Shown here piece after piece: positions 1-6,514 of a stretch of 7,733 bases of DNA. The DNA lies in assembly GCA_018676385.1 (NCBI GenBank), contig JABHEX010000219.1:1-7733 (forward strand), written 5' to 3'. A program made the position numbers and the translations under genes. Each line of letters starts with the position of its first letter. Within the stretch, counting starts at the first letter, position 1. This stretch comes from Akkermansiaceae bacterium. GTDB taxonomy: Bacteria > Verrucomicrobiota > Verrucomicrobiia > Verrucomicrobiales > Akkermansiaceae. The notes under the pieces were generated by a model that saw nothing but the letters and a program-made list of their open reading frames with translations, did no database searches and had not been told where the DNA came from.

Positions 1-69
1 ATACGTATTCATCGTGTGCACAATGTAGCCATCAACCTGCAATCGCTTCAGCTCGGTGAGCAGTGCGGA
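1..69 (-). pseudogene. Possible remnant of an HxlR-type winged-helix regulator (partial, runs off left edge)
   Basis: Reading leftward from 69, an open frame of 23 codons continues past the window edge. It contains LLTELKRLQVDGYIV followed by HTMNTY. This resembles the recognition-helix and wing part of HxlR/MarR-like regulators, where a pattern such as LT..L..LE.DGLI.R..Y precedes a PP.VEY segment. A TGA stop at 70-72 and a TAA at 88-90 close the frame on its upstream side, and no start codon fits. If the resemblance is real, the gene is broken or truncated at its 5' end. The plus strand is also open from 1 to 81 in frame 1, but that peptide resembles nothing I know. The fragment is too short for a firm call. 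Confidence 0.28.
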
Positions 70-212
70 TCACACAAGTAGATTCTGTTAGCATGCTATA
101 TCCTATTTAAGCAGGTTTCTCTCTATTCAGGTCACCGTTATCACTTGTATTCGTGGGCAGTAAAAAATTCAATTTCTCTTGATGTGATTTAGCTTTGCGG
201 GATGCTTCTCGC

Positions 213-240
213 AATCTGAGAATACGCTGTGGAATCTGAG
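213..240 (+). promoter_or_regulatory. Direct repeat AATCTGAG x2, 20-bp period (possible regulator half-sites)
   Basis: AATCTGAG occurs at 213-220 and again at 233-240, so the copies lie on about the same face of the helix. The first copy also sits in an imperfect palindrome (TTCTC at 206-210, GAGAA at 218-222). AraC-family regulators typically bind two direct half-sites about two turns apart. The heptamer AATCTGA also occurs upstream of the TonB receptor gene at 6516-6522. A role in binding is inferred. Confidence 0.35.
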
Positions 241-256
241 TACGTGATTGTTTTTG

Positions 257-278
257 GATTCGAGAATCAATATTGCAA
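257..278. promoter_or_regulatory. Fur-like/palindromic site upstream of AraC gene
   Basis: GATTC at 257-261 and GAATC at 264-268 form a perfect short inverted repeat around GA, followed by AATATTGCAA. The string GAGAATCAAT followed by TTGCAA recurs, with a two-base difference, in the stronger palindrome at 344-370, so the two look like copies of one binding site. GAGAATCA-type cores are common in Fur boxes. No footprint or consensus search was possible. Confidence 0.35.
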
Positions 279-343
279 ATTATCATATTTTTTGAGTGGT
301 GATAGGTCTTTAAACATAAAGAAGGTAGGCTGCCTCTTTTTTC

Positions 344-370
344 TATTGCAATTGAGAATCAATTGCAATA
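344..370. promoter_or_regulatory. Perfect 11-bp-arm palindrome, candidate Fur box
   Basis: TATTGCAATTG (344-354) and CAATTGCAATA (360-370) are exact reverse complements separated by AGAAT. The central 19 bases match the classical Fur box (GATAATGATAATCATTATC) at about 12 of 19 positions by eye, including the GA.AATCA core. The site ends 36 bases before the regulator's start codon, where bound repressor could block transcription. It is too AT-rich, and lacks a T-run, to be a terminator. Fur as the ligand is inference; another dimeric repressor is possible. Confidence 0.55.
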
Positions 371-406
371 ACAAAGTTTGACTTTAGTAGTTTTTTGAGA
401 TTTTAA

Positions 407-1327
407 ATGCGTGATAATTTGATTCAGCGTGAGCATTTGCAGAGCGAGGTATCCTCATGTGATCCTGGCTGGATTTTGATGTGGTATGGTATTAGGAGAC
501 AATCAAACGCCGTGGATTGGAGTTCTGCTCTGAGAAAGGGAGAGTTAAATGTGGTGTTTAACTTGCAGGGTTGCGGAGTTGTTATGGGTGAGAGGACAAG
601 ATTGTCGCTTGTATCATCCACCATTTCCATGTGCTGGTCTCATAATGATTTGATGGCTACACGCTTGCCAGGGGAGTCATCTCACGAGTTTGTGGTTTTG
701 AGTATAAGTCCCGAATGGCTTGAAAAAACTCTAGGAGAGGGGGTGGAGAGTATCTTCCAGGCCCTTAGAAAATCGCTCATATCGACCGACTCGAGGGGTG
801 AATTAGCGGAGAGCCCCGTTGGTTTTCTCAGGGCGATGAGTTCTAGCGAACGTGATATGGCAATGCAGTTGGCAGATCCCCCGTGCGAGGATCAAGCTAG
901 AGTGATTTGGTATGCTGCAAAGGTATCTGAAATAGTAGCACTTCATATGTTTAGACCTGCAGGACAAAAAGAAGCAGAGCCGTTCTGTGTAAACCGGAGA
1001 CGAGTCAATCATGAGAGGATTGATGCCGTACATCACTGGCTTGAAGAGCATCTCGATCAGCCACTTGAATTGGAATTACTCGCTGGCGATATTGGCTGCG
1101 CAAAACATTACTTGAGTCGGTTCTACTCACAGCAGACGGGTAAGACGATTTCACGTAAATTACGGTCCTTGCGAGTTGAGAAAGCAGGAAGGTTATTATT
1201 GGGAGGTAAGGCCAATGTTACGGAGGCTGCTTTAATTGTGGGCTACAACAGTCTTAGCCATTTCACTAAAGCATTTGTAATGGAGAAAGGAGTTAAGCCA
1301 TCGGAATATGTATCATACATGATGTAG
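407..1327 (+). CDS. AraC-family transcriptional regulator, PchR/YbtA-like
   Basis: This 306-residue cytoplasmic DNA-binding protein probably activates the neighbouring haem-uptake genes. The C-terminal part (about residues 200-304) is a canonical AraC double helix-turn-helix: the first HTH spans about 218-240 (LELELLAGDIGCAKHYLSRF), and the second carries the signature AALIVGYNSLSHFTKAF at 274-290, followed by KGVKPSEY at 294-301. The N-terminal domain (about 20-110) has a beta-rich pattern ending in HEFVVLSISPEWLEKTLG, which resembles siderophore-responsive regulators such as PchR and YbtA. In those, the N-terminal domain senses the iron chelate and the targets are TonB-dependent receptors. 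The start is the first ATG after an in-frame TAA at 404-406; there is no strong ribosome binding site. Upstream Fur-like palindromes suggest iron control of the regulator itself. The family is certain; the ligand and targets are inferred from context. Confidence 0.9.
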   Translation: MRDNLIQREHLQSEVSSCDPGWILMWYGIRRQSNAVDWSSALRKGELNVVFNLQGCGVVMGERTRLSLVSSTISMCWSHNDLMATRLPGESSHEFVVLSISPEWLEKTLGEGVESIFQALRKSLISTDSRGELAESPVGFLRAMSSSERDMAMQLADPPCEDQARVIWYAAKVSEIVALHMFRPAGQKEAEPFCVNRRRVNHERIDAVHHWLEEHLDQPLELELLAGDIGCAKHYLSRFYSQQTGKTISRKLRSLRVEKAGRLLLGGKANVTEAALIVGYNSLSHFTKAFVMEKGVKPSEYVSYMM

Positions 1328-1375
1328 GAGCTGAAATGTTAGGCACTTAATCGCTATTGGAAGGCAAGGGAGCGC

Positions 1376-1432
1376 ATGTGTAAATTTCTAGGTTGTGTTG
1401 CAATATGGACATACTACGGAGGCCGTAATTAA
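1376..1432 (+). CDS. Possible 18-residue leader peptide (speculative)
   Basis: A short frame, ATG to TAA, encodes MCKFLGCVAIWTYYGGRN. It ends 13 bases before the start of the downstream gene. A GGGAG sequence at 1368-1372 precedes the ATG with a short spacing of three bases, which is a better ribosome binding site than most full-length genes here have. It could translationally couple to or regulate the following gene. Frames this short are common by chance, and nothing in the peptide is recognisable. Confidence 0.2.
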   Translation: MCKFLGCVAIWTYYGGRN

Positions 1433-1445
1433 TAATTAAATAGCG

Positions 1446-2327
1446 ATGAAAAATGATGATATGCACCTTGGTGTTTATAGTGATAGGGTTTTATCTTTGG
1501 ATGGTTTCGGTAATCATATTACGGATCATTTTAATGATTTTGGACGGGGATTTTTAATGGTATCCGTGCATGGTGCTGATATGGCTGTGGATACATTACA
1601 GCTTTCACCTGAAAATCTTGATGAAGGTTATGAACTTCAGTGGCCAGAAGTAGGAATCAGATTAAATACCGAAAATTTATCAAGAGTTTATGCTAAGGAA
1701 AAATCTCGTTTAGGTGCTGGTACTATAGAATGTGATTTCACAGACAGCCCAAACAGTTTTTCTGTCATATGGATTCCTGAATACTTTAACCAAAAGGCAT
1801 ATAATCTTGTCACTGAGGCGTATGCATCGAACTTGCTATCAGACATGAAGCTGCGGGCAGTGCGGGATGCAGACTGCATCAAATTAAACATCTGCCCTTG
1901 TTGTCGAGTAAGGAGAGAGCGTATACGAAACGATACCGCAAACCATCCCGTTAGTATTATATTACAGGGGCTTACGGGCACAGAAATCATGCCTGAATTG
2001 AGAATTGCTAGTGATCATGTCGACATGCTTTGTGCGTGGTTAATCAGAGAGATAAGGATCTGGCAGGGCGAGGTTACATGTGTGGGTGATCATCATGTTT
2101 TTCGGGTAGATGTAGCAATGATTCACACAATTCAAATTTGCAAAATGATGAAGCGAGGAGTGGAGTGTTCAGTTTTACGCTGCTATCACTCTCTGGGGGG
2201 CGTCATTTTTGAAATGTCAATTGCATGTGCTAAGCACTCAAATCTGTGGCATGAAATTTGTGCGGCAGCGGAATTTGGGTATCACACATGTGGTGGCGAT
2301 TCTTCTCAAATGGAGAATGAAGATTAG
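1446..2327 (+). CDS. Uncharacterised two-repeat protein, possibly HemS/HmuS/ChuX-like haem-handling protein
   Basis: This 293-residue protein has no signal peptide or membrane segment, so it is probably cytoplasmic. I do not recognise it by direct similarity. The two halves look like diverged copies. In the first, IRLNTENLSRVYAKEKSR at 71-88 leads into TIECDFTDS and FSVIWIPE (93-112). In the second, VFRVDVAMIHTIQICKMMKR at 218-237 leads into ECSVLRCYHSLGG and VIFEMSIACAKHSNLWHEI (240-271). This order (amphipathic strand, VW/K.P-like turn, LELFD..G, then a strand and W-containing helix) matches the repeat of HemS/HmuS/ChuS haem-binding proteins. The family is usually about 340-350 residues, so this one is short. 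It is unusually rich in Cys (12) and His (13), including a CPCC motif at 150-153 between the repeats. The AraC gene lies 118 bases upstream on the same strand, and a haem receptor is nearby. A metal-binding protein of another family is the main alternative. Confidence 0.75.
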   Translation: MKNDDMHLGVYSDRVLSLDGFGNHITDHFNDFGRGFLMVSVHGADMAVDTLQLSPENLDEGYELQWPEVGIRLNTENLSRVYAKEKSRLGAGTIECDFTDSPNSFSVIWIPEYFNQKAYNLVTEAYASNLLSDMKLRAVRDADCIKLNICPCCRVRRERIRNDTANHPVSIILQGLTGTEIMPELRIASDHVDMLCAWLIREIRIWQGEVTCVGDHHVFRVDVAMIHTIQICKMMKRGVECSVLRCYHSLGGVIFEMSIACAKHSNLWHEICAAAEFGYHTCGGDSSQMENED

Positions 2328-2344
2328 AAAAACCTTCATGTAAG

Positions 2345-2388
2345 TCACCTGCAAGAAGGTGAGTTGTCTTAGCCTATATTCTGGGCTA
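2345..2388. terminator. Weak hairpins between convergent genes
   Basis: Two small inverted repeats lie in the 67-base gap between the convergent stops at 2327 and 2395: TCACCT (2345-2350) with AGGTGA (2357-2362), and TAGCC (2370-2374) with GGCTA (2384-2388). Neither is followed by a good T-run, so a role as a bidirectional terminator is only plausible from position. Confidence 0.3.
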
Positions 2389-2394
2389 TCGAAA

Positions 2395-2865
2395 TCAACA
2401 GTTGTCAACTATGTCTATTGCAAGGCACTTTGTGAGATCCTTAACCCACTGGTCAAAGGGGGCATCCATATCGACATCGCAATCGACACGCGGCAGCATT
2501 CTGGAACCTCCACGCTCTTTGAGCATCCGATCGAAATTTTTGCCACATTCATTAAACTGCTCATAAGCTGAATCTCCCAGTCCGAAGACGGCAAAGCGGA
2601 GATGGGATAAATCAAGATTTTTGTTGTTTTCTAGGTCGTTGTAAAATGTTTCAGCATCATCAGGGGGGTCTCCGTCTGCCCATGTGCTTGCAATGAGTAT
2701 GCAGGTTTTATGTTCACGTAGAAATGTAGGATTTGTGTCGTAGCAATCGAGGCATCTGACTATGTAACCAAGCTCGACAAGTTGCTCCTCGGTATCTTTG
2801 GCGAGGTCTTCTGCTGTGCCGGTCTGGCTGGCATAGAGAATGAGTATGGAATCATTTATGCGCAT
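2395..2865 (-). CDS. Flavodoxin-domain protein (MioC/CysJ-N-like)
   Basis: This 156-residue cytoplasmic FMN-binding electron carrier consists of a single flavodoxin domain. The FMN phosphate loop is YASQTGTAEDLAKD (11-24). The second flavin-contact loop is IASTWADGDPPDDAETFYNDL (58-78). The third is FAVFGLGDSAYEQFNECGKNFD (91-112), followed by an acidic segment and DAPFDQW (134-140). These match the N-terminal flavodoxin domain of sulfite reductase flavoprotein and MioC more closely than classical Fld, but no FAD/NADPH reductase domain follows, so it is a stand-alone carrier. It runs convergent to the HemS-like gene and may be transcribed with the tiny membrane peptide 41 bases upstream. In this locus it could supply electrons for haem or ferric-iron reduction; that is inference. 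The start follows an A-rich stretch (CATAAAAATAC) without a Shine-Dalgarno sequence. Confidence 0.9.
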   Translation of the reverse strand: MRINDSILILYASQTGTAEDLAKDTEEQLVELGYIVRCLDCYDTNPTFLREHKTCILIASTWADGDPPDDAETFYNDLENNKNLDLSHLRFAVFGLGDSAYEQFNECGKNFDRMLKERGGSRMLPRVDCDVDMDAPFDQWVKDLTKCLAIDIVDNC

Positions 2866-2906
2866 GTATTTTTATGAAATGAAAATTACTATCACGAGGT
2901 TACGTT

Positions 2907-2984
2907 TTAATAGCCAAGGATTGCCCAAAAGGAGGTAACGAGAAAGAGTGTTAAGACGAGAAGATTAGCGAGAATTTCAATCAT
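2907..2984 (-). CDS. Possible 25-residue single-pass membrane peptide
   Basis: On the minus strand an ATG frame encodes MIEILANLLVLTLFLVTSFWAILGY and stops at TAA. Nearly the whole peptide is one hydrophobic segment with an acidic residue at position 3 and no strongly charged residues afterwards, as in small membrane subunits and regulators such as KdpF or CydX. GAAAAG lies four bases before the ATG as a weak ribosome site. It is 41 bases upstream of the flavodoxin start on the same strand, which would allow co-transcription. No family is recognised. Translation is unproven; chance frames of this length are common, but a continuous, well-formed membrane helix is less so. Confidence 0.42.
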   Translation of the reverse strand: MIEILANLLVLTLFLVTSFWAILGY

Positions 2985-3147
2985 GACTTTTCAATTGTTA
3001 GTTTGATGCGAATAGAATTTATGATTTACAGATCGCCTATATGATTCACTGAAATGATATTTATTGCTGTCGCTGCCTTGTCTTTAGTTAGCGGCTAATT
3101 TCACACGTTTGAGCGGCATTATTTTGTTTGTTCTGGGATAACAATAA
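2985..3147 (-). other. Intergenic stretch, possible promoter region for the flavodoxin unit
   Basis: This stretch lies between the hairpin at 3148-3173 and the membrane-peptide start. It holds no larger open frame. It must contain the promoter if the terminator is effective. GAAATGATATTTATTGC at 3051-3067 is faintly Fur-box-like, but no clear dyad or promoter hexamers stand out. Confidence 0.25.
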
Positions 3148-3173
3148 CCCCGCCGAGCTTGAGCAAGGCGGGG
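3148..3173 (-). terminator. GC-rich hairpin terminator after the receptor/DUF6607 operon
   Basis: CCCCGCC (3148-3154) and GGCGGGG (3167-3173) are perfect complements, and the loop can form a further GCT/AGC stem. Reading on the minus strand the hairpin begins 28 bases after the DUF6607 stop and is followed by TTATTGTTAT, a T-rich but not continuous tail. It is the natural end of the operon. On the plus strand the following sequence is poorer in T. Confidence 0.6.
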
Positions 3174-3201
3174 CTGGTTGATCTGTTGCTGATTGTTAGG
3201 A

Positions 3202-4149
3202 CTATCGATCTTTTATTAAATAGGGTGTCAGAGTTTTGGGTATATCCTCTGGGGCGGCAGCTTTTTTCTCCTCTGGATCAGCCATGAGCATATGTAGTGC
3301 CTTACGCATGCTTTTGCCATTGATTCTGCTTGTATACTTCACGTCGTTAGATTTATTGATATGTGTCATCCAGTGAGCACGAACACTTTTCCAAAATTTT
3401 GAGTGAGTTTTCCAGTAACTCTCGGCGACAGAAAAATCGTGATCAGGCACCCTGAAATAGGTGTTGAAACCACGTTCATGGCAGAGGTAATGTTGTTTGT
3501 TATCACGTTTTACCAGCTTGCGATTGCTTTGTTCGTGAACCCATCCCTGTGGGGTAATGATGTGACTATTGATTCCAACCAGGATGTCGTAATCCTTCCG
3601 GGTTTTATATTCACGGCGTGGGAGTGGACGATTCGTTTGCCCTGAAACCCATTGGCTTAGCCCCATTGAGTGATCCCACTTGCCATAGCTCTCGTAGCGT
3701 GGGCTATCATCAGTTTGAGTGACATACTGGCTCCATGTACCACGTGCTTCATCGGTATTGATCTGTCTTTTTTTCCAAGTGGTTTCACCCTGGTATTCAA
3801 GAATTTCTTTATCTTCAAATGTCCATACTTGGCCCCAGTGTTTGACTACCATAGAACCTTCATCTCCTTCCACTTGGAGCAAGTGTTGAAGCACAATGCG
3901 AGTATCTGTATCCTCGACTACTTTTACAAGTTCATGGGCTTTCTCTCTGTATTTTTTGGTTTTTATCTCATAACCATGAGTCGTCGAGTAGGTTTCGTGA
4001 AAATTGAATGTAATTTCAAATTTCCCTGCTAAGGCGAGGATTGCGGCTCGGTCTTTTTTAAAGTTTGATTCATTGGCATGGATAATTGGGCTGGCCAATG
4101 CGATGCCAGTGGTTATCAGGGAGTTGCGTAATATTGATTTTCGTGTCAT
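3202..4149 (-). CDS. DUF6607-type periplasmic protein, partner of the haem receptor
   Basis: This 315-residue secreted protein has a clear signal peptide (residues 1-25: basic MTRKSILRNS, hydrophobic LITTGIALAS, cleavage after IHA). The mature part matches what I recall of the DUF6607 family: a Trp-rich segment KHWGQVWTFEDKEILEYQG (103-121), GTWSQYVTQTDDSPRYESYG (137-156), RPLPRREYKTRKDYDIL (174-190), and HIITPQGWVHEQSNRKL (196-212). The many Trp, Tyr and His residues are in keeping with ligand binding, but the biochemical role of the family is unknown to me. The gene starts only 12 bases after the receptor stop, so it is co-transcribed with it. I also recall such genes beside TonB-dependent haem receptors in other bacteria. 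Its start follows AACAAAAAA, not a Shine-Dalgarno sequence. A periplasmic haem-binding or receptor-accessory role is inference. Confidence 0.82.
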   Translation of the reverse strand: MTRKSILRNSLITTGIALASPIIHANESNFKKDRAAILALAGKFEITFNFHETYSTTHGYEIKTKKYREKAHELVKVVEDTDTRIVLQHLLQVEGDEGSMVVKHWGQVWTFEDKEILEYQGETTWKKRQINTDEARGTWSQYVTQTDDSPRYESYGKWDHSMGLSQWVSGQTNRPLPRREYKTRKDYDILVGINSHIITPQGWVHEQSNRKLVKRDNKQHYLCHERGFNTYFRVPDHDFSVAESYWKTHSKFWKSVRAHWMTHINKSNDVKYTSRINGKSMRKALHMLMADPEEKKAAAPEDIPKTLTPYLIKDR

Positions 4150-4161
4150 TTTTTTGTTAGG

Positions 4162-6423
4162 TTAGAATTGGTAGCTGGCAGAAATAAACCCATGGGTTCC
4201 TGGTGCTGTTGTACGATCGGTGATGGCCGCAGAATTTGTTATATGTCCTCCTCCTCGGCGTGAGCTTCCCCATGTCCAATATTGCTCGTCTAGGAGGTTA
4301 ATCACGCCTGCTTGCAATGTTAGGTTTCCGGTGATTTTCCAGTAGGCGCTGAGATCGAGGGTGAAGTACGAAGGTGGGCGAAAAAATGGACCGCCTGAGC
4401 TGTCATCAACATGTTTAACGGCATCAACATAAATGGCGGTAAGACGAGTGCCGAAGGAATCGTCAGTAGAAGTGTAGCCAATCCAGGCTGAGCTTTTCCA
4501 TGGATCGATACTATTGAGCCATGTATTTTTTTCTCGGTTTACACCCCATGAGCGACCAGTTGTGACGCCGAACTCTAGCCCCTTCATTCTGGATGTTAAT
4601 TTTTCAAGCTGCCAGCTTGCGGTGAGTTCATATCCGTAGATTTCTGCCGTGCCGCTGTTTAGAGTGGTGAGAATATCCCTGCCGTCAGGTGCCGTATTGC
4701 CAGTGATCACACCGTTCTCGATCAGATTTGAGTAGCGGTTATAGTAGACGGCACAGGAAAAACGGTTATGGGCACTTTGATTTTTGTAACCAAGTTCAAT
4801 ATTATGGTTACGTTCTTCCTTTAGGTCTGGGTTAGGCAGTGTAATCGTCCCTACAGGGCTTGTAGCTGATGGGGGGTGATCGAATACCATGGAAATTTCT
4901 TCCGCCGTTGGATTGCGAACTCCGTAGGAATATTCCAGATACGCTGTATTCGTATCGCTTATTTTGTAGCTAGCTGCGAGCCGTGGTGAAAAGGTGAGAT
5001 TGGCAATATCCTCAGCAGGCATTATGTTATTCCTGCCTGCATTGATGGTATTGATACGAGCTAAGTAATCACCACTGACATCCGGTTGAAGGGCAAAATA
5101 GTCTGCACGTAATCCCATGGTCCATGTCCAAGCGCTTGTATCGGATGATTGATATTGTGACTGAAGAAATAGCCCCAACCTCGTATTCCTTGTGGGGGCA
5201 AACGTGGTGCGATTACGGTCAAACGGCAAACCGTTGTCTGTTCGCTGAAAATGGTTTTCACTTTGGCTTTCAGAAAAATCGCTACCGTAGGTGAGATCGT
5301 GGCGGCCAACACGTTTTTTAAACTGGTTCTGAATACCGTAGATACTTGTGTTGAAAGAAATCGACTGGTCGCGGATACGTCCGAAAACTGACTCAGAGTG
5401 ATTACGGCTCTTATTGGATGTGTTTTGGTAGTATGCATGTGTATTGATTTCATCGAACCATGCATTGTTAGCAGACTTGTGTATCCAGCGTAGGCTGTAG
5501 CGGTTTCTGTGTTGTTCTTCCCAGTTTAGTATTTCTTTATTGAAAGGAGTGACAAAACCATTGGCGCTTATCGCATTAACAAATCGGTTTCGATAGAAAT
5601 TTTCAACAGTGAATGCTAGTTTATCTATATTGGAAGGCTGCCAGTTTATTTTTAGTAAGTAATTATCACTATGAAACTCCTGTGGGTTGGGTTTGAGTTT
5701 ACCATTATTTGTGGTTTCCACTCCATCACGTCCAGCATACCCTAACAAGAAGCTCCAATCATTCTGTCGCAGTGCTAAAAACCCTTGAGTAGCGAAGCTT
5801 TCATTTACCCCGAAATACTGTTCCCGTAGTAAGCCCCCGTAATTTGGGTAGTTTTTTTTCAAGAAATCATCTGGGTTTGGTGTGCGAAAAGCAACGACTC
5901 CACCCAAAGCATCACTGCCGTAAAGAGCGCTGGCGGATCCCTTAAGTATTTCGGTTGCCTCAAACATGGCAGGATCATAATAATCTCGCCCAGCGCCTCC
6001 TTGACTGCCTTCATCCTGGGCGAAACTTGTTGAGACAAATGCCTCAGGCTGTCGAATACCGTCGACGAGCATCAAGATGCGATTGCCTTCGCTGCCTCTA
6101 ATATTGAAGCCGCTGTAACCAGTCTGGGCGTAGCCGAATGTGCCGTCGCCACTGGCGTAGCTGAAAGGTGCACTTATTGTGGGGTCATATCGAACTAAGT
6201 CTCCAAGATCATTACCTCCACGGGCAAAAAAGTCTGAGCGTTTTAGCAAAATGCCTGACCCAGGTGTTTCGAGCCAAGTTGATAGGCTGGCTGTGGCTGT
6301 AATGTAGGTTTCATCGAGTTCTTTAAAGACGTCGGCCTCGACTTTTATTTCCGCGGGCGAATTTTCCACCAAGGAAATCATAACCGTTATCATGAAAGAT
6401 AAGATCCCGTGACTCAATCGCAT
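4162..6423 (-). CDS. TonB-dependent haem/haemoglobin outer-membrane receptor
   Basis: This 753-residue 22-stranded-barrel receptor would import haem using TonB energy. After a short signal-like N-terminus (1-24, ILSFMITVMISLVENSPAE) comes a TonB-box-like ETYITATA (38-45). The plug (about 45-185) contains GYSGFNIRGSEGNRILMLVD (102-121) with GIRQPE, then EILKGSASALYGSDALGGVV (158-177). These are hallmarks of the haemoglobin/transferrin/lactoferrin receptor family. In the barrel a FRAP-like box reads GVRNPTAEEI (501-510) and an NPDL box is at 531-534, with His516 between them (FDHPP), the position of the essential histidine in haem receptors such as HemR. The barrel ends in ASYQF with the C-terminal Phe expected for Bam assembly. 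Length is typical. It is the first gene of an operon with the DUF6607 gene. The exact substrate (free haem, haemoglobin or another haemoprotein) cannot be told from sequence. Confidence 0.93.
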   Translation of the reverse strand: MRLSHGILSFMITVMISLVENSPAEIKVEADVFKELDETYITATASLSTWLETPGSGILLKRSDFFARGGNDLGDLVRYDPTISAPFSYASGDGTFGYAQTGYSGFNIRGSEGNRILMLVDGIRQPEAFVSTSFAQDEGSQGGAGRDYYDPAMFEATEILKGSASALYGSDALGGVVAFRTPNPDDFLKKNYPNYGGLLREQYFGVNESFATQGFLALRQNDWSFLLGYAGRDGVETTNNGKLKPNPQEFHSDNYLLKINWQPSNIDKLAFTVENFYRNRFVNAISANGFVTPFNKEILNWEEQHRNRYSLRWIHKSANNAWFDEINTHAYYQNTSNKSRNHSESVFGRIRDQSISFNTSIYGIQNQFKKRVGRHDLTYGSDFSESQSENHFQRTDNGLPFDRNRTTFAPTRNTRLGLFLQSQYQSSDTSAWTWTMGLRADYFALQPDVSGDYLARINTINAGRNNIMPAEDIANLTFSPRLAASYKISDTNTAYLEYSYGVRNPTAEEISMVFDHPPSATSPVGTITLPNPDLKEERNHNIELGYKNQSAHNRFSCAVYYNRYSNLIENGVITGNTAPDGRDILTTLNSGTAEIYGYELTASWQLEKLTSRMKGLEFGVTTGRSWGVNREKNTWLNSIDPWKSSAWIGYTSTDDSFGTRLTAIYVDAVKHVDDSSGGPFFRPPSYFTLDLSAYWKITGNLTLQAGVINLLDEQYWTWGSSRRGGGHITNSAAITDRTTAPGTHGFISASYQF

Positions 6424-6444
6424 GACTGCATTCTTGTTGTTTTT

Positions 6445-6488
6445 GCAAGAAAGGTCTTGCGCTTGATTGCTATCTCTTAGCGATCAAG
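6445..6488 (-). promoter_or_regulatory. Two adjacent hairpins in the receptor 5' leader
   Basis: GCAAGA (6445-6450) pairs perfectly with TCTTGC (6455-6460) across AAGG. Immediately next to it CTTGATTGC (6462-6470) pairs with GCGATCAAG (6480-6488) with one wobble, across a nine-base loop. On the minus strand both would lie in the mRNA leader just before the receptor ATG at 6423, the nearer one ending 21 bases away. They may affect translation or mRNA stability. No known riboswitch class is recognised. Confidence 0.35.
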
Positions 6489-6514
6489 TGACATGGGCAA
6501 AGATATGGATTGGT

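Larger units (their letters stand above)
82..406. other. Intergenic regulatory region upstream of the AraC gene
   Basis: No credible coding frame is visible here. From 70 to about 200 I see nothing distinctive. From 206 to 370 there are clustered short repeats and palindromes, listed separately, whose shared core is (T)GAGAAT or AATCTGAG. This suggests a multi-site operator in front of the regulator gene at 407. I could not assign a convincing -35/-10 pair. Confidence 0.5.

Noticed and set aside
344..370. Palindrome considered as a transcription terminator
   Set aside because: The stem is AT-rich, no T-run follows, and no gene ends nearby; an operator is more likely.
424..1051. Minus-strand open frames inside the AraC gene
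   Set aside because: They lie wholly opposite a well-supported regulator and show no family features.
1688..1990. Minus-strand 100-residue frame
   Set aside because: Antisense to the HemS-like gene, with no recognisable motif.
2359..2571. Plus-strand 70-residue frame
   Set aside because: Antisense to the flavodoxin, which has clear motifs.
2931..2936. GGAGGT on the plus strand
   Set aside because: It resembles a strong ribosome site, but the only nearby frame (GTG at 2948) ends after six codons.
3403..4032. Two plus-strand hydrophobic frames that look like membrane proteins
   Set aside because: They are the complement of the DUF6607 gene; the hydrophobicity arises from reading its charged codons on the opposite strand.
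5061..5465. Minus-strand 134-residue frame
   Set aside because: A shifted frame within the receptor gene.
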